From Membranipora membranacea (Eukaryota; Bryozoa; Gymnolaemata; Cheilostomatida; Membraniporidae), in NCBI GenBank assembly GCA_914767715.1, contig OU612066.1, positions 34,944,283-35,004,282 on the forward strand: a stretch of DNA of 60,000 bases, written 5' to 3'. The position numbers and the translations under genes are program-made. Below, piece by piece: positions 1 to 11,549 of the stretch. Numbering within the stretch: the stretch's first letter is position 1; every line of letters begins with the position of its first letter. The notes under the pieces were generated by a model. The model was not told where the DNA came from. It worked only from the letters and a program-made list of their open reading frames with translations, and searched no databases.

Positions 1-412
1 TTGATACTAATTTGATTAAGACGTCATTAGTCGCTAACTATGTAGATACTTTTCCCATATTAAGGTACTGCTGACAAAGAACTTGACTAGCTCTTTACAA
101 ACAATACTCCATGTAATGAAATACTTTGGAGAAATGGGCATAGCATTAAACCCATAAAGACTTAGTAACTTAGTTTCATTAATTATGGTTTAAACCACAA
201 TTCAGAAATGGATTTTTCAGGCAATGGAAAATGATCGGAAAAAAATTTTACATAATTATTGTTATGTCTTTTATAAACTTTGTTTGTAGTTGGTTGTGCA
301 CATTCAAGGACGAATTATCTTGTTAGGCATGTGCCTGCTGTCTAAACTTTTAGACTTCTTACTGTTGCGATTGAGTTAAGAATATGGGTTACGATAGCAC
401 TGTTCATTATAG

Positions 413-3400
413 GATTTAGTCGATCACCTCCTGTGCCGGGACCAGAAAAGATCTCACATGACCTCATGGAGTCTGCAAGGCTAAGGGAAGAGGGCCCAAA
501 GATGTCTCGTAGTACATCATCTCTTATTCAAATGGAAAACATTCTCTCGTTCATAAAACACTCCGGTGAGCATTGGTTTCTGTCAAACATTTAACCACAA
601 GTTAGCATACATGTATGCTGTATGCATAATACATTTGCAGTGATCGAAAAAAATTGTTATATCAACATATGAGTTGACCAGCTCACTTTTAATATCAAAA
701 GCCAAAGTGTAACCGCATATCTATTCTCTGTCATGTCTGTCTGAAAATGAGGCGACAGTATATTGATAGGAATAAATAGCAATAACACCAGATATGCTGT
801 TTGAATATAATAGACCCATAGCAATCAAATCTTTTTTCCATATGTACAGGAATGTCTGAGAGAGGTATGCTGGACAGCATTCAGAAGTGTCTAACTCAGC
901 GGGGTCAAGTTCAGAGAACCTCTACAAGGCTTGATAACACAACAATATTGAGTCTACCTCAATCATTGCGTTGTGTGAGACCAACCAGATTACCAACTAC
1001 ACAAGGTGAAGGTCGCACCCACACTCCTGTCATACCGCCATTGCAACTTCCAAATAGTTCTACTAGCAGTATGTACCAGTCTCCTCCCAGCCCTGGACAC
1101 AAAACTGATGACTTTGTTCCGCAACCAAGTGGTGAGTTAGTAGCACGAGCATCTTCCCTGCTCCTCATAGCATTCATGTTTCGGTGTTGCAATCATTGAT
1201 GTCAATGTAGGGGGGTCAGTAGAGCAACCAGCCTGATTTTCTCGTACATAATCAGACTGAAGGTGTGCATGATATTCTCATTCTTGTTTTTTGACTGATA
1301 GGACAAGAGCAATTTCAGATGTAGGCATTGATGGTGCAGAACGAGTTGTCCTCACACTATTTTACGCCTCAACTCAAGCTCACTGTGAATTGATATTGAT
1401 ATTGGTATTCAACTGATAAGCAACACAATCTAGAAGTTGACAGTAATATAATTGATTTTGCAGATGAACCTGAACAACTAACCACTGCACCTAAATTTGG
1501 TGTCATGGTGCTGCCGACCACACTCGAGTCGACCCCTGCGCTCAGACAGGGTCCTCAATCTGAAGAGTTAGGCGCTGCGGATATCAGTCGTATCGTCCCT
1601 CCATCTGAAGTAAAAGCTAGAGTTAAGGCTAAACTCAAGTTCATAGGAAAACTCTTACCATCATCAGGCCACAAACGCAAGGTGAGAATTAAGACCATCT
1701 GTAAACTAAGATAAGTCATGAATTGTGATCCAGTTATAATCATTTCTGTGGTTGGAAGAATCAGCCAACCTAAATAATGTTGATTTAAGAGCAGATGATC
1801 CCTGAAATACACAGACTCATCAATATGACTCAGAATCTCGCTGGACTTAATTCCAGGTCATTGTTACCGTTGTGAGCTCATACTGTTGGTATTAGTTCTC
1901 GTACATGGTCATTAAGATACTACAATACAGCATTTTATAGTGTCAACATGAACTAACTAATCTCAAAAATTACATAGGTTCAAGATATACTCTTGAATGT
2001 CTACTTTATACCAGCACTAATAGAAGAATCCTGCTGTCTCTGTTTGTAGTATTCTACAGCACCTCCTAATTATGTACAGAGTGAGACTAGTTCTGCTAGG
2101 TCTGACAGACTGGAAAAGAAGAAGTCGAGTAGAAAATCTTTCTCAAGCTATCGTCAATCTGGCAGCTCGGGAAAAGTCGGAGCATACAAAAAACTCATGA
2201 CACCACTCAGTAACACTTTACCAGCTGATCTGAATGAACATATGAATGCATGGTAACCTACATTAGAACTCCTCACATAAACTTGCGTTAAAGAGCTGAT
2301 ATATTAGAAATTTAATATCAATATGGCTCCTGAAAACCGCACCAAAATTAACATGTTAAACTGCTATTGTTATCCAATCTTGGTAATAACAGTAATGTTA
2401 ATAAAGTTGTTATGGTTTTCCCTCTCACAGCTCTAATGCTACGCCACAACAGGATATGAAACATTCAGAGAGAGCAGTAGAAGATGAAAGTTATGGTGAT
2501 AAATGTGTATACTTCCCAAAAAGGCCACAACGACAAAATCAGAAGCAAATAAAGAAAAACTCACCAAAAGGAGATAAGAAAAGCCCTGGAGGCAGCTCTG
2601 GCTACACTCCGGCGTCATCAGTGAGGAGGTAAGCACTAGCAAAACTACTAAGGAATGCAACTATAGCCTGAATCTCCATGGGGGAAAACGGCATTACATG
2701 TTTAATTTCACAATCACTTTGTGCCTGGGAATTCCAGAATATTGCATTGTGGGAGATTATTTGTGATGGCACTCAAATATGCATGCGTATTGGTTTATGA
2801 TGACACAACTTTCTCTCCTGGAAAAACAAGATGAGAAAGCGTCTGGTCCATCAATTTTAGTCTTGCAACAAGAATTGAAGGGGTCAACAATCACACTTAA
2901 TTACAGCAAGGTGATTATGACTTGTTGCATCCATCTGCCCGGAGTAATAAAAGAAGGTTAAACTTGATGCCAGATCATAAAACTTACATTATTCATATTT
3001 TCATAAAAAAAAATACTGAGAAACCTGTACCAAACAGCTAAATCTTACCTTGCTCTCATGTGTGAAGGTAGGACCACATTCAGATTTTAGGGCTTGAGAA
3101 TGTGCTGACTTTATAATTATCTGTTTTAATTCTAAATTTAGATTTGCGGGTGACTTTGTTGACACCTCAACAGTTCGTTCTCAGCGCTCTCTGATAGTCA
3201 CTGAGGATGATCCGTCTGTAACATCAGCTGATCGTTCCTGTCGACCAAAGCAGCGCCCCCTACCTGCTGTACAGTCTACCTCCAGACACAGGAGAAAAAA
3301 GAAATTGTCAGCACCACTGCCTCCTACATCAAGTGATGAGAATGGTCTGGCTGATACATATATCAAAAAAGCTGCCACTACACAAGATATGAAACCAAAG

Positions 3401-4049
3401 GAACTACCTATCAATAAATGGGTGAGTTGAAATTTACTTATGTTTTAGGAAGTTGTCGCTTAAATTTTCTCAAAGTGTTGTTGAGGGCGTAGATGGCACA
3501 GATGTCAAAGCACAAAGTAAAGGACATATAAATGTTTCCTTTGTGTGATCTCTTAGATTAATTTGTTGGATATTAGTCTCTGAGAACTCTTGTGGCAGAA
3601 TACTGAAGACTAGCAAGCAGTTCAGGCCCAGTTCAGTCTTGGCTAATCACGCTCATAATGACTTTCTTATTCTTCTATGGGAAAGCAAGTTCACTGACAG
3701 CTACATCAGCCTTAGCCTACTATTTTATCATGTCATTGTTTTCATTATTTTGCAGGTTGACGAAGTGACTAATCCTGATGGGGCGTGGTCTGGCTCTCAA
3801 CCCTCTGATCACTTCCTGTCTGGCTCAGCAGGTGCTGCATGTTCTCAATCTTCTGCACCATCCATCCCACCAGTTCAGTCTCTGGGACCCTGTGTGACAT
3901 CACCTCATCAAGCGGTTGTTAATATCAGTGCCAGAAAGTCCACTGATGTTCACTCATCTTCTCAAAGCAGTATACATCATGGGATCACCAAATTCATGAA
4001 TAAAATCAAAAGCTCTGTGCCATTTGTTAATGCACGAGCATTTAACTGA
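413..4049 (+). CDS. Seven-exon gene, Ser/Pro/Lys-rich disordered protein of unknown function (5' incomplete)
   Basis: Exons at 413 (or 420)-565, 850-1131, 1464-1681, 2050-2252, 2431-2628, 3142-3421 and 3756-4049 all have AG/GT borders. Their phases (1, 1, 0, 2, 2, 0) join into one open frame of about 540 codons ending in TGA at 4047-4049. No start codon or signal peptide is seen in the first exon, so upstream exons probably lie left of the window. The product is rich in Ser, Pro, Thr and Lys/Arg, with basic patches such as SRHRRKKKLSAPLPP in exon 6 and LEKKKSSRKSFSSYR in exon 4. There are no membrane segments and no fold I recognise. It looks like the disordered C-terminal tail of a larger intracellular protein, perhaps a phosphorylated scaffold. 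That role is inference only. The exon chain is well supported by phase agreement; the function is not known. Confidence 0.72.
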
Positions 4050-4055
4050 AATAAA
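4050..4055 (+). terminator. Polyadenylation signal AATAAA abutting the stop codon
   Basis: AATAAA starts directly after the TGA of the seven-exon gene, followed by a second A-rich AATAAA-like run. A further AATAAA at 4230-4235 is at a more usual distance (about 180 bases) and may be the one used. The signal next to the stop would leave almost no 3' UTR. Confidence 0.4.
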
Positions 4056-5202
4056 GAATAAAAAGGGATACTAAATCGCTAGCACATGGAGTGATATTGT
4101 TTAGTCTGGTCCTCAGTTTTCTTGGATCAGTTGTTTAGTAACTTATTGTTTATTTGTAAATATGTGATCATATGTTTATCACTGTCCATAGTTATTTACT
4201 GCTGTTTTACAGATTATCATTTCAGTTCCAATAAAGCTGCATTAAACACGATCCTCAACCATTTTACTAATGTGGCATTTACTTACCATTTAAAGTGCCT
4301 TCTCTTTTTTTTGAAGCACTGATGTACATTGGCTGGGTGGACTAGTGAATACATACATACTCACCTAATATCTGTGGGAAAGTTCGTAATAATTTCATGA
4401 GGAGCACCTTCAAAATAATCAATTGACTCACCTAGACCTTGATACTTTTCGTGTTCAAGTTGACATTGATAACAGGCCGGACTTACTATGCAAGGGGGGA
4501 CTCATGACCCGTTTGATGATTGTTTCATGTTACTTTCACTCTCCCACCGACGTTGAGGTGTGTGATGCACTATTGCGCAATGGAATTACGCATCCGATTA
4601 TGTGGCCAGAAATATATCATGTTGCTTTATATCTGCACAGTAATGAGAAATAATGAGATAATAATTCCAGTGTTTGTTGCAGTTATTATTATTCAGAATT
4701 TTCCCCTCTTTCATAGCTAGATCCATATATATATACATTAAGAGTTGTTTACCCTTGGAACATTGAGAGTTATGTTGCCATCCCCTACCTCGAACACCAG
4801 AGAGAGGAACCGCGATGCTGACTAGAAACTAACTGATGTCAGAGCTGATCTAGATAATCTATGTCACAACTGCTTAGTAGGGCTGGCCAGCCATTAGGTG
4901 CTAAAGACCATCTTAGAAGGTAATTATACAAACTACTACAGCGTTAACAATCTCTATGTTTATAGTTACCTAACAAAGAGTCTTTACCCTTCAAAATCTC
5001 AATAAATTTGGTTCCCATCCCAGTGTTTTAGAACATTCAGATAATTACGCTGCAATATGCTGCAGTAAAATAAATTTATGAAAATTCATGATGAGAATAT
5101 ATGGATTGTGTCAGTACCAAAAATGGGCACTTGAGATATGTTGTTATATTTAGCCAGCCGCAGAAGTCAGAGGATACAGATAGATATGAAAACAAATGCA
5201 CC

Positions 5203-5420
5203 CAGTAACCTCCATGGTATTTAGTAATCACAAACATAAACAACGAGCAGAGAGACACAGATGTGATCCATCAAAGATGTAACAAAGACAACAGAGCATG
5301 CTAATCCGGTCAGAAAGTAGGAATTCCAGTGACGTAGTAATTTGGTTTTCCACAACGTCATAGTACCAAGTACCAAGTAACCTCCAGGGTATTGAGAAAT
5401 CACAAGGGCAACACGGAAGT
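5203..5420. repeat. Degenerate local direct duplication (~170-bp period)
   Basis: The motif AGTAACCTCCATGGTATTTA near 5205 recurs as AGTAACCTCCAGGGTATTGA near 5375, each followed by a matching 'gaaatcaca'-type segment and by 'gaattcca'/'aattccag' further on. This suggests an old tandem duplication. Confidence 0.5.
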
Positions 5421-6056
5421 AATCAATTATGGAATAACAACAACAAAGTCAGCCAAAAAATAGAACAATAAATTCCAGAGGGTAGACTGAGGAACAGCAG
5501 CAATATACGTACCACAGAACGGTTCATATAACAAAGCCACAAGAGACACTAATCCACTAATCCGCTGACAGCTAATCAGACGACAACAAGCAAAGCAAAG
5601 TCAGCACAAAAAACGGCACCTATATAAAGGCCGAAATTTTGAACAGTAAATGAGTACAGTTTAATTCTTTGAGCAGCACAGTCACCTTTTTACATAGCTA
5701 GTAAAAGATATTATATCCTGATTTAATAAATGCTAGCTTTGAATCAAAGATCGTTGTTAGAACGCTACAACTAAAGTGGAGTCTAAGGACCATTATACTG
5801 TGAGTATCATTTGAATTACATTATCATTTTTTATAAGTATCAAGACAATAAACCATAACTTTAGTGAATAAACTGTTAATTTCTATGCATATAGTAATTG
5901 GCGAAGTAATTCGGGACTGTTCGTCAGGTACTCAGACCTTAGGTCAAATTCACTAAGAGTTCATAAGACATTTTTGCAATCAACTGAAGTAAGCCGTGAT
6001 TAATTGTTATTATAACAACACTCTGAAACAGGATTCAAAATTAACTTTAGGAGGTT

Positions 6057-6143
6057 TAATCATTGTGACCCACAGTTAAACGCAGGTAATCCACTTCTGT
6101 GCTCATATGAAAGTCGGAAATCATTGTGACCCACAGTTAAAGC
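6057..6143. repeat. Short direct repeat, 62-bp spacing
   Basis: The string CATTGTGACCCACAGTTAAA occurs at about 6061 and again at about 6123, preceded both times by 'aat'. The two copies are identical over 20 bases. Confidence 0.7.
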
Positions 6144-7479
6144 AGAACAGAAATAAATAGTAGTCTTATCTGCTTGGGGGTTAAATAGATTAAGTTTCGG
6201 AATAATAGTTTAGGATTAGATTCTTGTGTTTTGAAGGAGTATGCCACTCTTGAATTAAGATAAGATACCTCTAAACTGTGAAACCATTAATTCAACATTG
6301 ATATAGAATTTGAACATCAATTTTAGAGTGACCACAGACTGATTCCTCTTTCCTTCACTAGAAATTGGGTTGGAGTCTTTAGCTAATTTAAACTTGGCTA
6401 AGAGGCCTGTGATACTGATATACCGCCTTGATTACCTGATTGAGCTTCCAGACACTATACAGAGATCAAGTAGGTACTCATAATTAAAATCAGTCACCTA
6501 AGTTGAATAACAACTATTAAACGCATTCATAAATAGTGATTGTGTCATACCAACGTCTAAAGACTATCTTGACTTTGTGGTGCAAGAGCATTGTCTCAAA
6601 AACTCATCAAGAGTTTTACTGTTAGAACAAGACAGGGGTCTGAGCAGGTTATCGGCAGGAACCTTTCTTTAAGCAGCTTGAAGGCAACTTCTAGTGAAGC
6701 TAAGAAAAGGTCAGGCTCAATATCAGCCCCTAGTAAATTACTTTGTGGAGTAGTGGGAGCCAGCTGTTCGTCACTAGAAATTAAAAGTTAAATACATCAT
6801 ACTCACCAGAGTGCTAGTATTACCAATTGGAACCACGTTTTAATAGATTTGAGCGATCTTGTCTTTCTTCAGTGCATGAAAGAGGAGGTAACTCCAAATT
6901 AAAACTTCAAATAAATTACACAACAATAAAGTGACATTTAGAAGTGTCCTGAGTGCAAGAGTTAAAACCATTACTAGAACCATAGTTAGAACCAAATTTG
7001 AAAGTAGTACGCTTATAGTACAACTATACATACTAATAGTACACAGCATATACTTTAGTATAGGATAGTACCATTTCCGTTCCTCACAGATTATACTTTT
7101 AAAGTATATGCACTTGCGTCTCTATTCCGTTCCTCACAAGTGTCACAAACCAAGATTTTTCAGATGTTCTCCTGTCCCTATTATATCTCTTCTAGCCAAG
7201 TTTTAACATGGTAATATCCTGGTAAAATCCATTTAAGATTTACAGGGTGTTAAGACCACGTTGTGCAGATACAGGTTTAGGTAAATTATGTGAAACTGCA
7301 ATATAGTTTTTTATTATTTCCATTTTATCCTTTTGAAAAATAAAAATAAAAATAGCAACCATCTGAATTTTTCTTGAATTTTTATTATCTCAAGACCAGA
7401 TTAATCACTGTAAAGTGATTATAAATTAAATTAAATCAAAAATCTCTGTTCACCAATGCAGGAAAACTCACTGTGTCTA

Positions 7480-8560
7480 ATTGCCAGTCGGCATCGTTTA
7501 CGGTCAGAACTATGGCGTTATCTGATCGCCTTCACAAATCTGATTTTCATTCTTGATTAATGAAAACATTCCTTGGGAGGCCCTTGAATTTCACCTCTAG
7601 CGCTTCACCTCTGGTATCAAAGCCCGGCAGTCCCTGATAATAATTGGCTCGCGAACTCCAGAACCGACAAAATGGTTAAACGCTCATGTTCCATCATACA
7701 ACAATTCTGAGCTGTTCAAGCTGCTTGCCCCTCCGAGCGGTTCAATTTCCTCGAGGTGATTGTGATGATCACGCAGTTAACCACAACCGACAGACGCCCT
7801 CCACACCTGGCTTGGTCAGACGAGAAGCGACCAGTGTGGCTGTCCGTTCTCCCGTGTTTGCAATTCAACTGCAAGCTTTTTAGACACATCAGGCTTGCCC
7901 TCCCGTAGATCCTCTTTAGGATTTTAATTGCAACCATTTCGATTACGGCGACACGTGAGTGCATCGCATCGGTATTTTTCGTTGCTACCTCCAGGAATTT
8001 TTTCAGTTGGTAATTTGCTCGCCTTCCTTGAAAGTGGTCCCTTTTTTCATGCGGCATCTCCAGAATTGAACCCTGATATTCTGTTATCCGTTAACGCCAC
8101 GGTTAGCATAGCACCAACCGTAGACAGCATGATAGATCATAAACTCGGTGGCGGCGATTACCGGCGATTAGCGGCAATTACTCGGATATTGTCAACCAAC
8201 AGCCGCAAGCAACTGGTCGGTTTTTACCTAATAAGTGCACCCTTCCCCTCCCTACCCTTACCACATGTTATCCACGTGGAGAGTCTGGTACCAGTGGAGC
8301 CATAAGGGATTGAATGAGCCTTCATCAGATTTGCTGTGAAAGCAGCTTGTACTCAGACATGCAAGGCTTAATACTAGCAGGACCAACCAGATAGCACCAG
8401 AGCTCAGCTAGGAAGTAACGTTGAGGAACGCCCCTGGTGGACGTCCGTTACTGTTACTATTACGGTTGTCGCTCGGTGACGTAGAGTAGCACCAGCACGC
8501 GCTGAACGTACGCTCCTTATTCAATCCTACACTTAATGACTTTGTTTCTATTGAAACTAT
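7480..8560. other. GC- and CpG-richer island with open frames on both strands
   Basis: Base composition is visibly richer in G+C and CpG than the surroundings. Overlapping open frames run on both strands (7928-8305 +, 125 codons; 7716-8057 -, 113 codons), as happens when stop codons are depleted by GC content. Neither product is recognisable. A triplicated GGCGATTA-like unit lies near 8150-8180 and a TGACGTAG site near 8476. It could be a promoter/CpG island, an exon, or a remnant of a transposon. Confidence 0.35.
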
Positions 8561-9010
8561 TTAGGGTTGCACTACCTCTGCCTCTGTGTCTGCCCTTGAA
8601 AACCTCTGTTATTTCAAGATTGAATGGCATCGACTCCTAGTCAAGCGCATGAGATCATAAATTCATGGCATTCCCATTTGTTTCCTTTTTTGGTTGCACT
8701 GACCTGAGATTGTTTTGATTTCTCCTAACAAAAACATACTCATTGCCCAGTCAACAGACACTTTGTGCATGACCAAAGAAAATCTACTCACCGATAAATT
8801 AAATGATTAGGAGAGTGCGATCCATAGTCTTACTGTCCAGAGCAAGATATGAGTTTGATGGCGTCTTTAATACCTATGAAACGCACACTAATCAAAGCTC
8901 ACAGCATGCATAGGTATGACAACTCAGATGATTCGTAACTGAAGTGTCTGCTGAAACTATCAGAAGTTGCACTCCCTTTGCCTCTGCCTCTATCCTTGAG
9001 AATACCTACC
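8545..9010. repeat. Degenerate direct duplication, ~400-bp spacing
   Basis: A segment near 8548-8610 (GAAACTAT..GTTGCACTACCTCTGCCTCTG..) recurs near 8952-9010 with GAAACTAT..GTTGCACTCCCTTTGCCTCTG and a shared CCTTGA(A/G)AA. The copies are similar but diverged. Confidence 0.5.
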
Positions 9011-9059
9011 TCACAGATGATGTCTGCAGAGTTTTCCTAGCCTTTATCTAGAGTAGAGG

Positions 9060-11549
9060 CAGACAAAGATCATTGTCTGCATCACCTAGTACCACCACTG
9101 CGCTCTTTTTCACTTATTGTAAACATGATCTTTAGTGGTACCTCTGTATATTGATCAGTAATAATAAAATGTATATTAATTAATTAATATATTGTTGTAG
9201 ATTAAAATGTTTTGGAGTTCCATCTTTTATAGATTAAATGCTCTATACTTTGGAACAGGTTAGTGGTTTGCAATTGATTGCCTCCATTAGCGACCTGGAA
9301 ATTTAAGCTTTAGTTTATGTTGGATACACCCATGTACTGCTTTGGATATGAATTATTTTATTTGAACTAATTTGGAACTGCTAAAAACATATAACTTTTT
9401 ATAACTAGATAAAACAGACAGGCAAGTTCTGTGTTCAATTGCCTGCTGACACTTAAAAATGTAATTAACTCTTTTGTATGCCATGGTAAATGTTTGCCAT
9501 TAACAGTAAAACTAGCTCCACATCATTCTTCATTGCCTCAGCTTATTTTTTTTCCTTTTTAATTTTATTTATTTATTTAATGCAATTGCAATAATTCTGA
9601 TCTGGCCCTTGAGCTTATCTGATCATAGCCTATTTATTTCGATGCTCTGTGACTTAGGTGGTCACTTTTAACTGTATCAATAAAAAAGTTTAGGCAAAGT
9701 GTAGCAGAGGTAGTGGACCAGGTAGTGAGAGGGGCTCGGGAAGAGATTTTTGTGCATTCATTCAAGCAGCATTTATTGCCGCTTCTTACAAGAGAGCTAA
9801 CCAGATTGGGCTCTTGGTTCAGCTTGGGGTTGCCTTTGAGGCTTTGATAAATGCTGTCATACGCTTTTGTTCTAGGCTAACATCTAGTTCTGTCATCTTA
9901 CTTTTGACTGAAGCAGAACTAACAGAAATTTGAAGTTCATTTTGCATTAACAACCTTTTAGTAATATTTTACATTGTTGTGTCACAGCACGAGTTGGTCA
10001 TCATAGCTTGACAATTAGTGAAATAGGGCGTTTAGTGATTGTTGGAGTTGTGCCCTTTTGTTCAAGGAGAGGACAACTAATACCCTTTATCACAACACAC
10101 CAATGCTTTTTCTAAGACAACTCACATTAAACCCATGCTCATTAATGTAATTATTATCATGTTGGGTTTGAGAGGGGGGGGGGGGGGTTTATGATACATT
10201 AGGTAAAACCTATTTGACCGATTAAGAAAATGAGCGTGGTGTAAAAGAACAACATTGGATCGCCCAATAAACTTACAACCAATCAGGAAAAAACCAACTT
10301 TCATGGTTTTTCTAGATAGGTAGGCTTGTTATACAAGAAAAGTTACATCACACTATAATATACAGCTACAGCCACAAATAAAATAAATAATAAAAGAATA
10401 AAAAACTCTCAAAGTCATGCAGCAATTGCCGTTTCGGTACATTTTTAAATTTAATGCCTGCCGTGTGCAGTTGTGTTATCATCTATGGTCCTGGCATTCG
10501 GTAATGGCTCACCGGAATTTGTCCCAAGGCATTTTGACCATGGCATTATTGCCGGGTACCCTGCCAAGCTAATATGACATATTATTACCAGTTATTCTTA
10601 TTCGATGAAACAAATCGGATATTAGCGTGGTTATAATTCGTATATACAATGACAAAGCTCTGATATTGTATTCACAGCAATGTTCCAAACGCCAATGATG
10701 TGCAGGCATTGCTACAATTATCAACCATCATGATATACGCCTCAGTTTCCATGTATCACTGTCGCAAACATACCTCCCCCTTTGACTTTTCCCATGCCTT
10801 CGGCCCACATTTTGGGAGTTGGGTCCCTGCAATATCAGCTCTATAGTTGTGATCAAGTGCTCTAGGGGGGGAGGGGGGGTGTCATTGTTCAGACCTGTCA
10901 GATGGGTAAAGACATATTGTATCAGATGCCTCTACAGTTTGATCTTGGATGATGAACAACAAAACATCAGCAAGTAACCTTTTATAGCTAAGTTCTCTCT
11001 GCATGACCATCTACTTTCTATCAGACTTAAGGATAATATCAATATATTATATTGATAACAATTGTTCCTGGGTTGCATTTGAATCTCTGTTGCCGTGGTT
11101 GTTTTTACTGCCTCTCAACACCTTATTTTGTGGTGTTTGATCGGATGGAGAACAATATCGAGGAGAGAAGATCAAGAAAAGTATCTCAAGTTGAGCAAAA
11201 CTTCTCAGTGGGAAAGATACAGAAGACAGTGTATTAGAGATCCAGCATTAGAATGTTGATACTGAATATACCAAGACCATACCACAAGAACTGTACACTA
11301 TTGGCATCATCTGTTATTCAAGGTAAAGAGAGGATCACGAGGATCCAATAAGAGAACACTGTCAAACCTGGTAGTACTAGGAAATGTAAGTTGAGTCCAA
11401 CTCTCACTTTTTGTTCTTGCCATAATGCCTCAGGCAATGAATCCCTAAGTAAGGTAATAAAACCTCTATTCCATTGGCAGTACAATAATATATCTAATCC
11501 AGCACCATACTGAGGTCATCTCCTTTGCGATGTTGTATTATTGTTTTGC
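9060..11549. other. Intergenic stretch, no supported gene
   Basis: I see only short, unlinked open frames and a 14-base G run at 10174-10187. An open stretch of about 50 codons near 9715-9849 (+) has no acceptable splice or start context. No RNA gene or element borders were recognised. Confidence 0.5.

Larger units (their letters stand above)
4236..7479. other. Intergenic stretch without a supported gene
   Basis: Only short unlinked open frames are seen. One of them (6591-6791, +, 66 codons, Ser/Lys-rich) has a coding-like composition but no clear splice border or start. The stretch contains short local duplications (5203-5420, 6057-6143, 7070-7140) and a TATATAAAG at 5621-5629. Confidence 0.5.

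Noticed and set aside
6591-6791. 66-codon Ser/Lys-rich frame, plus strand
   Set aside because: Composition is coding-like, but the start is not ATG and no splice partner was found.
9715-9849. Open stretch of about 45-50 codons, plus strand
   Set aside because: No start, acceptor or donor at fitting positions, and no recognisable product.
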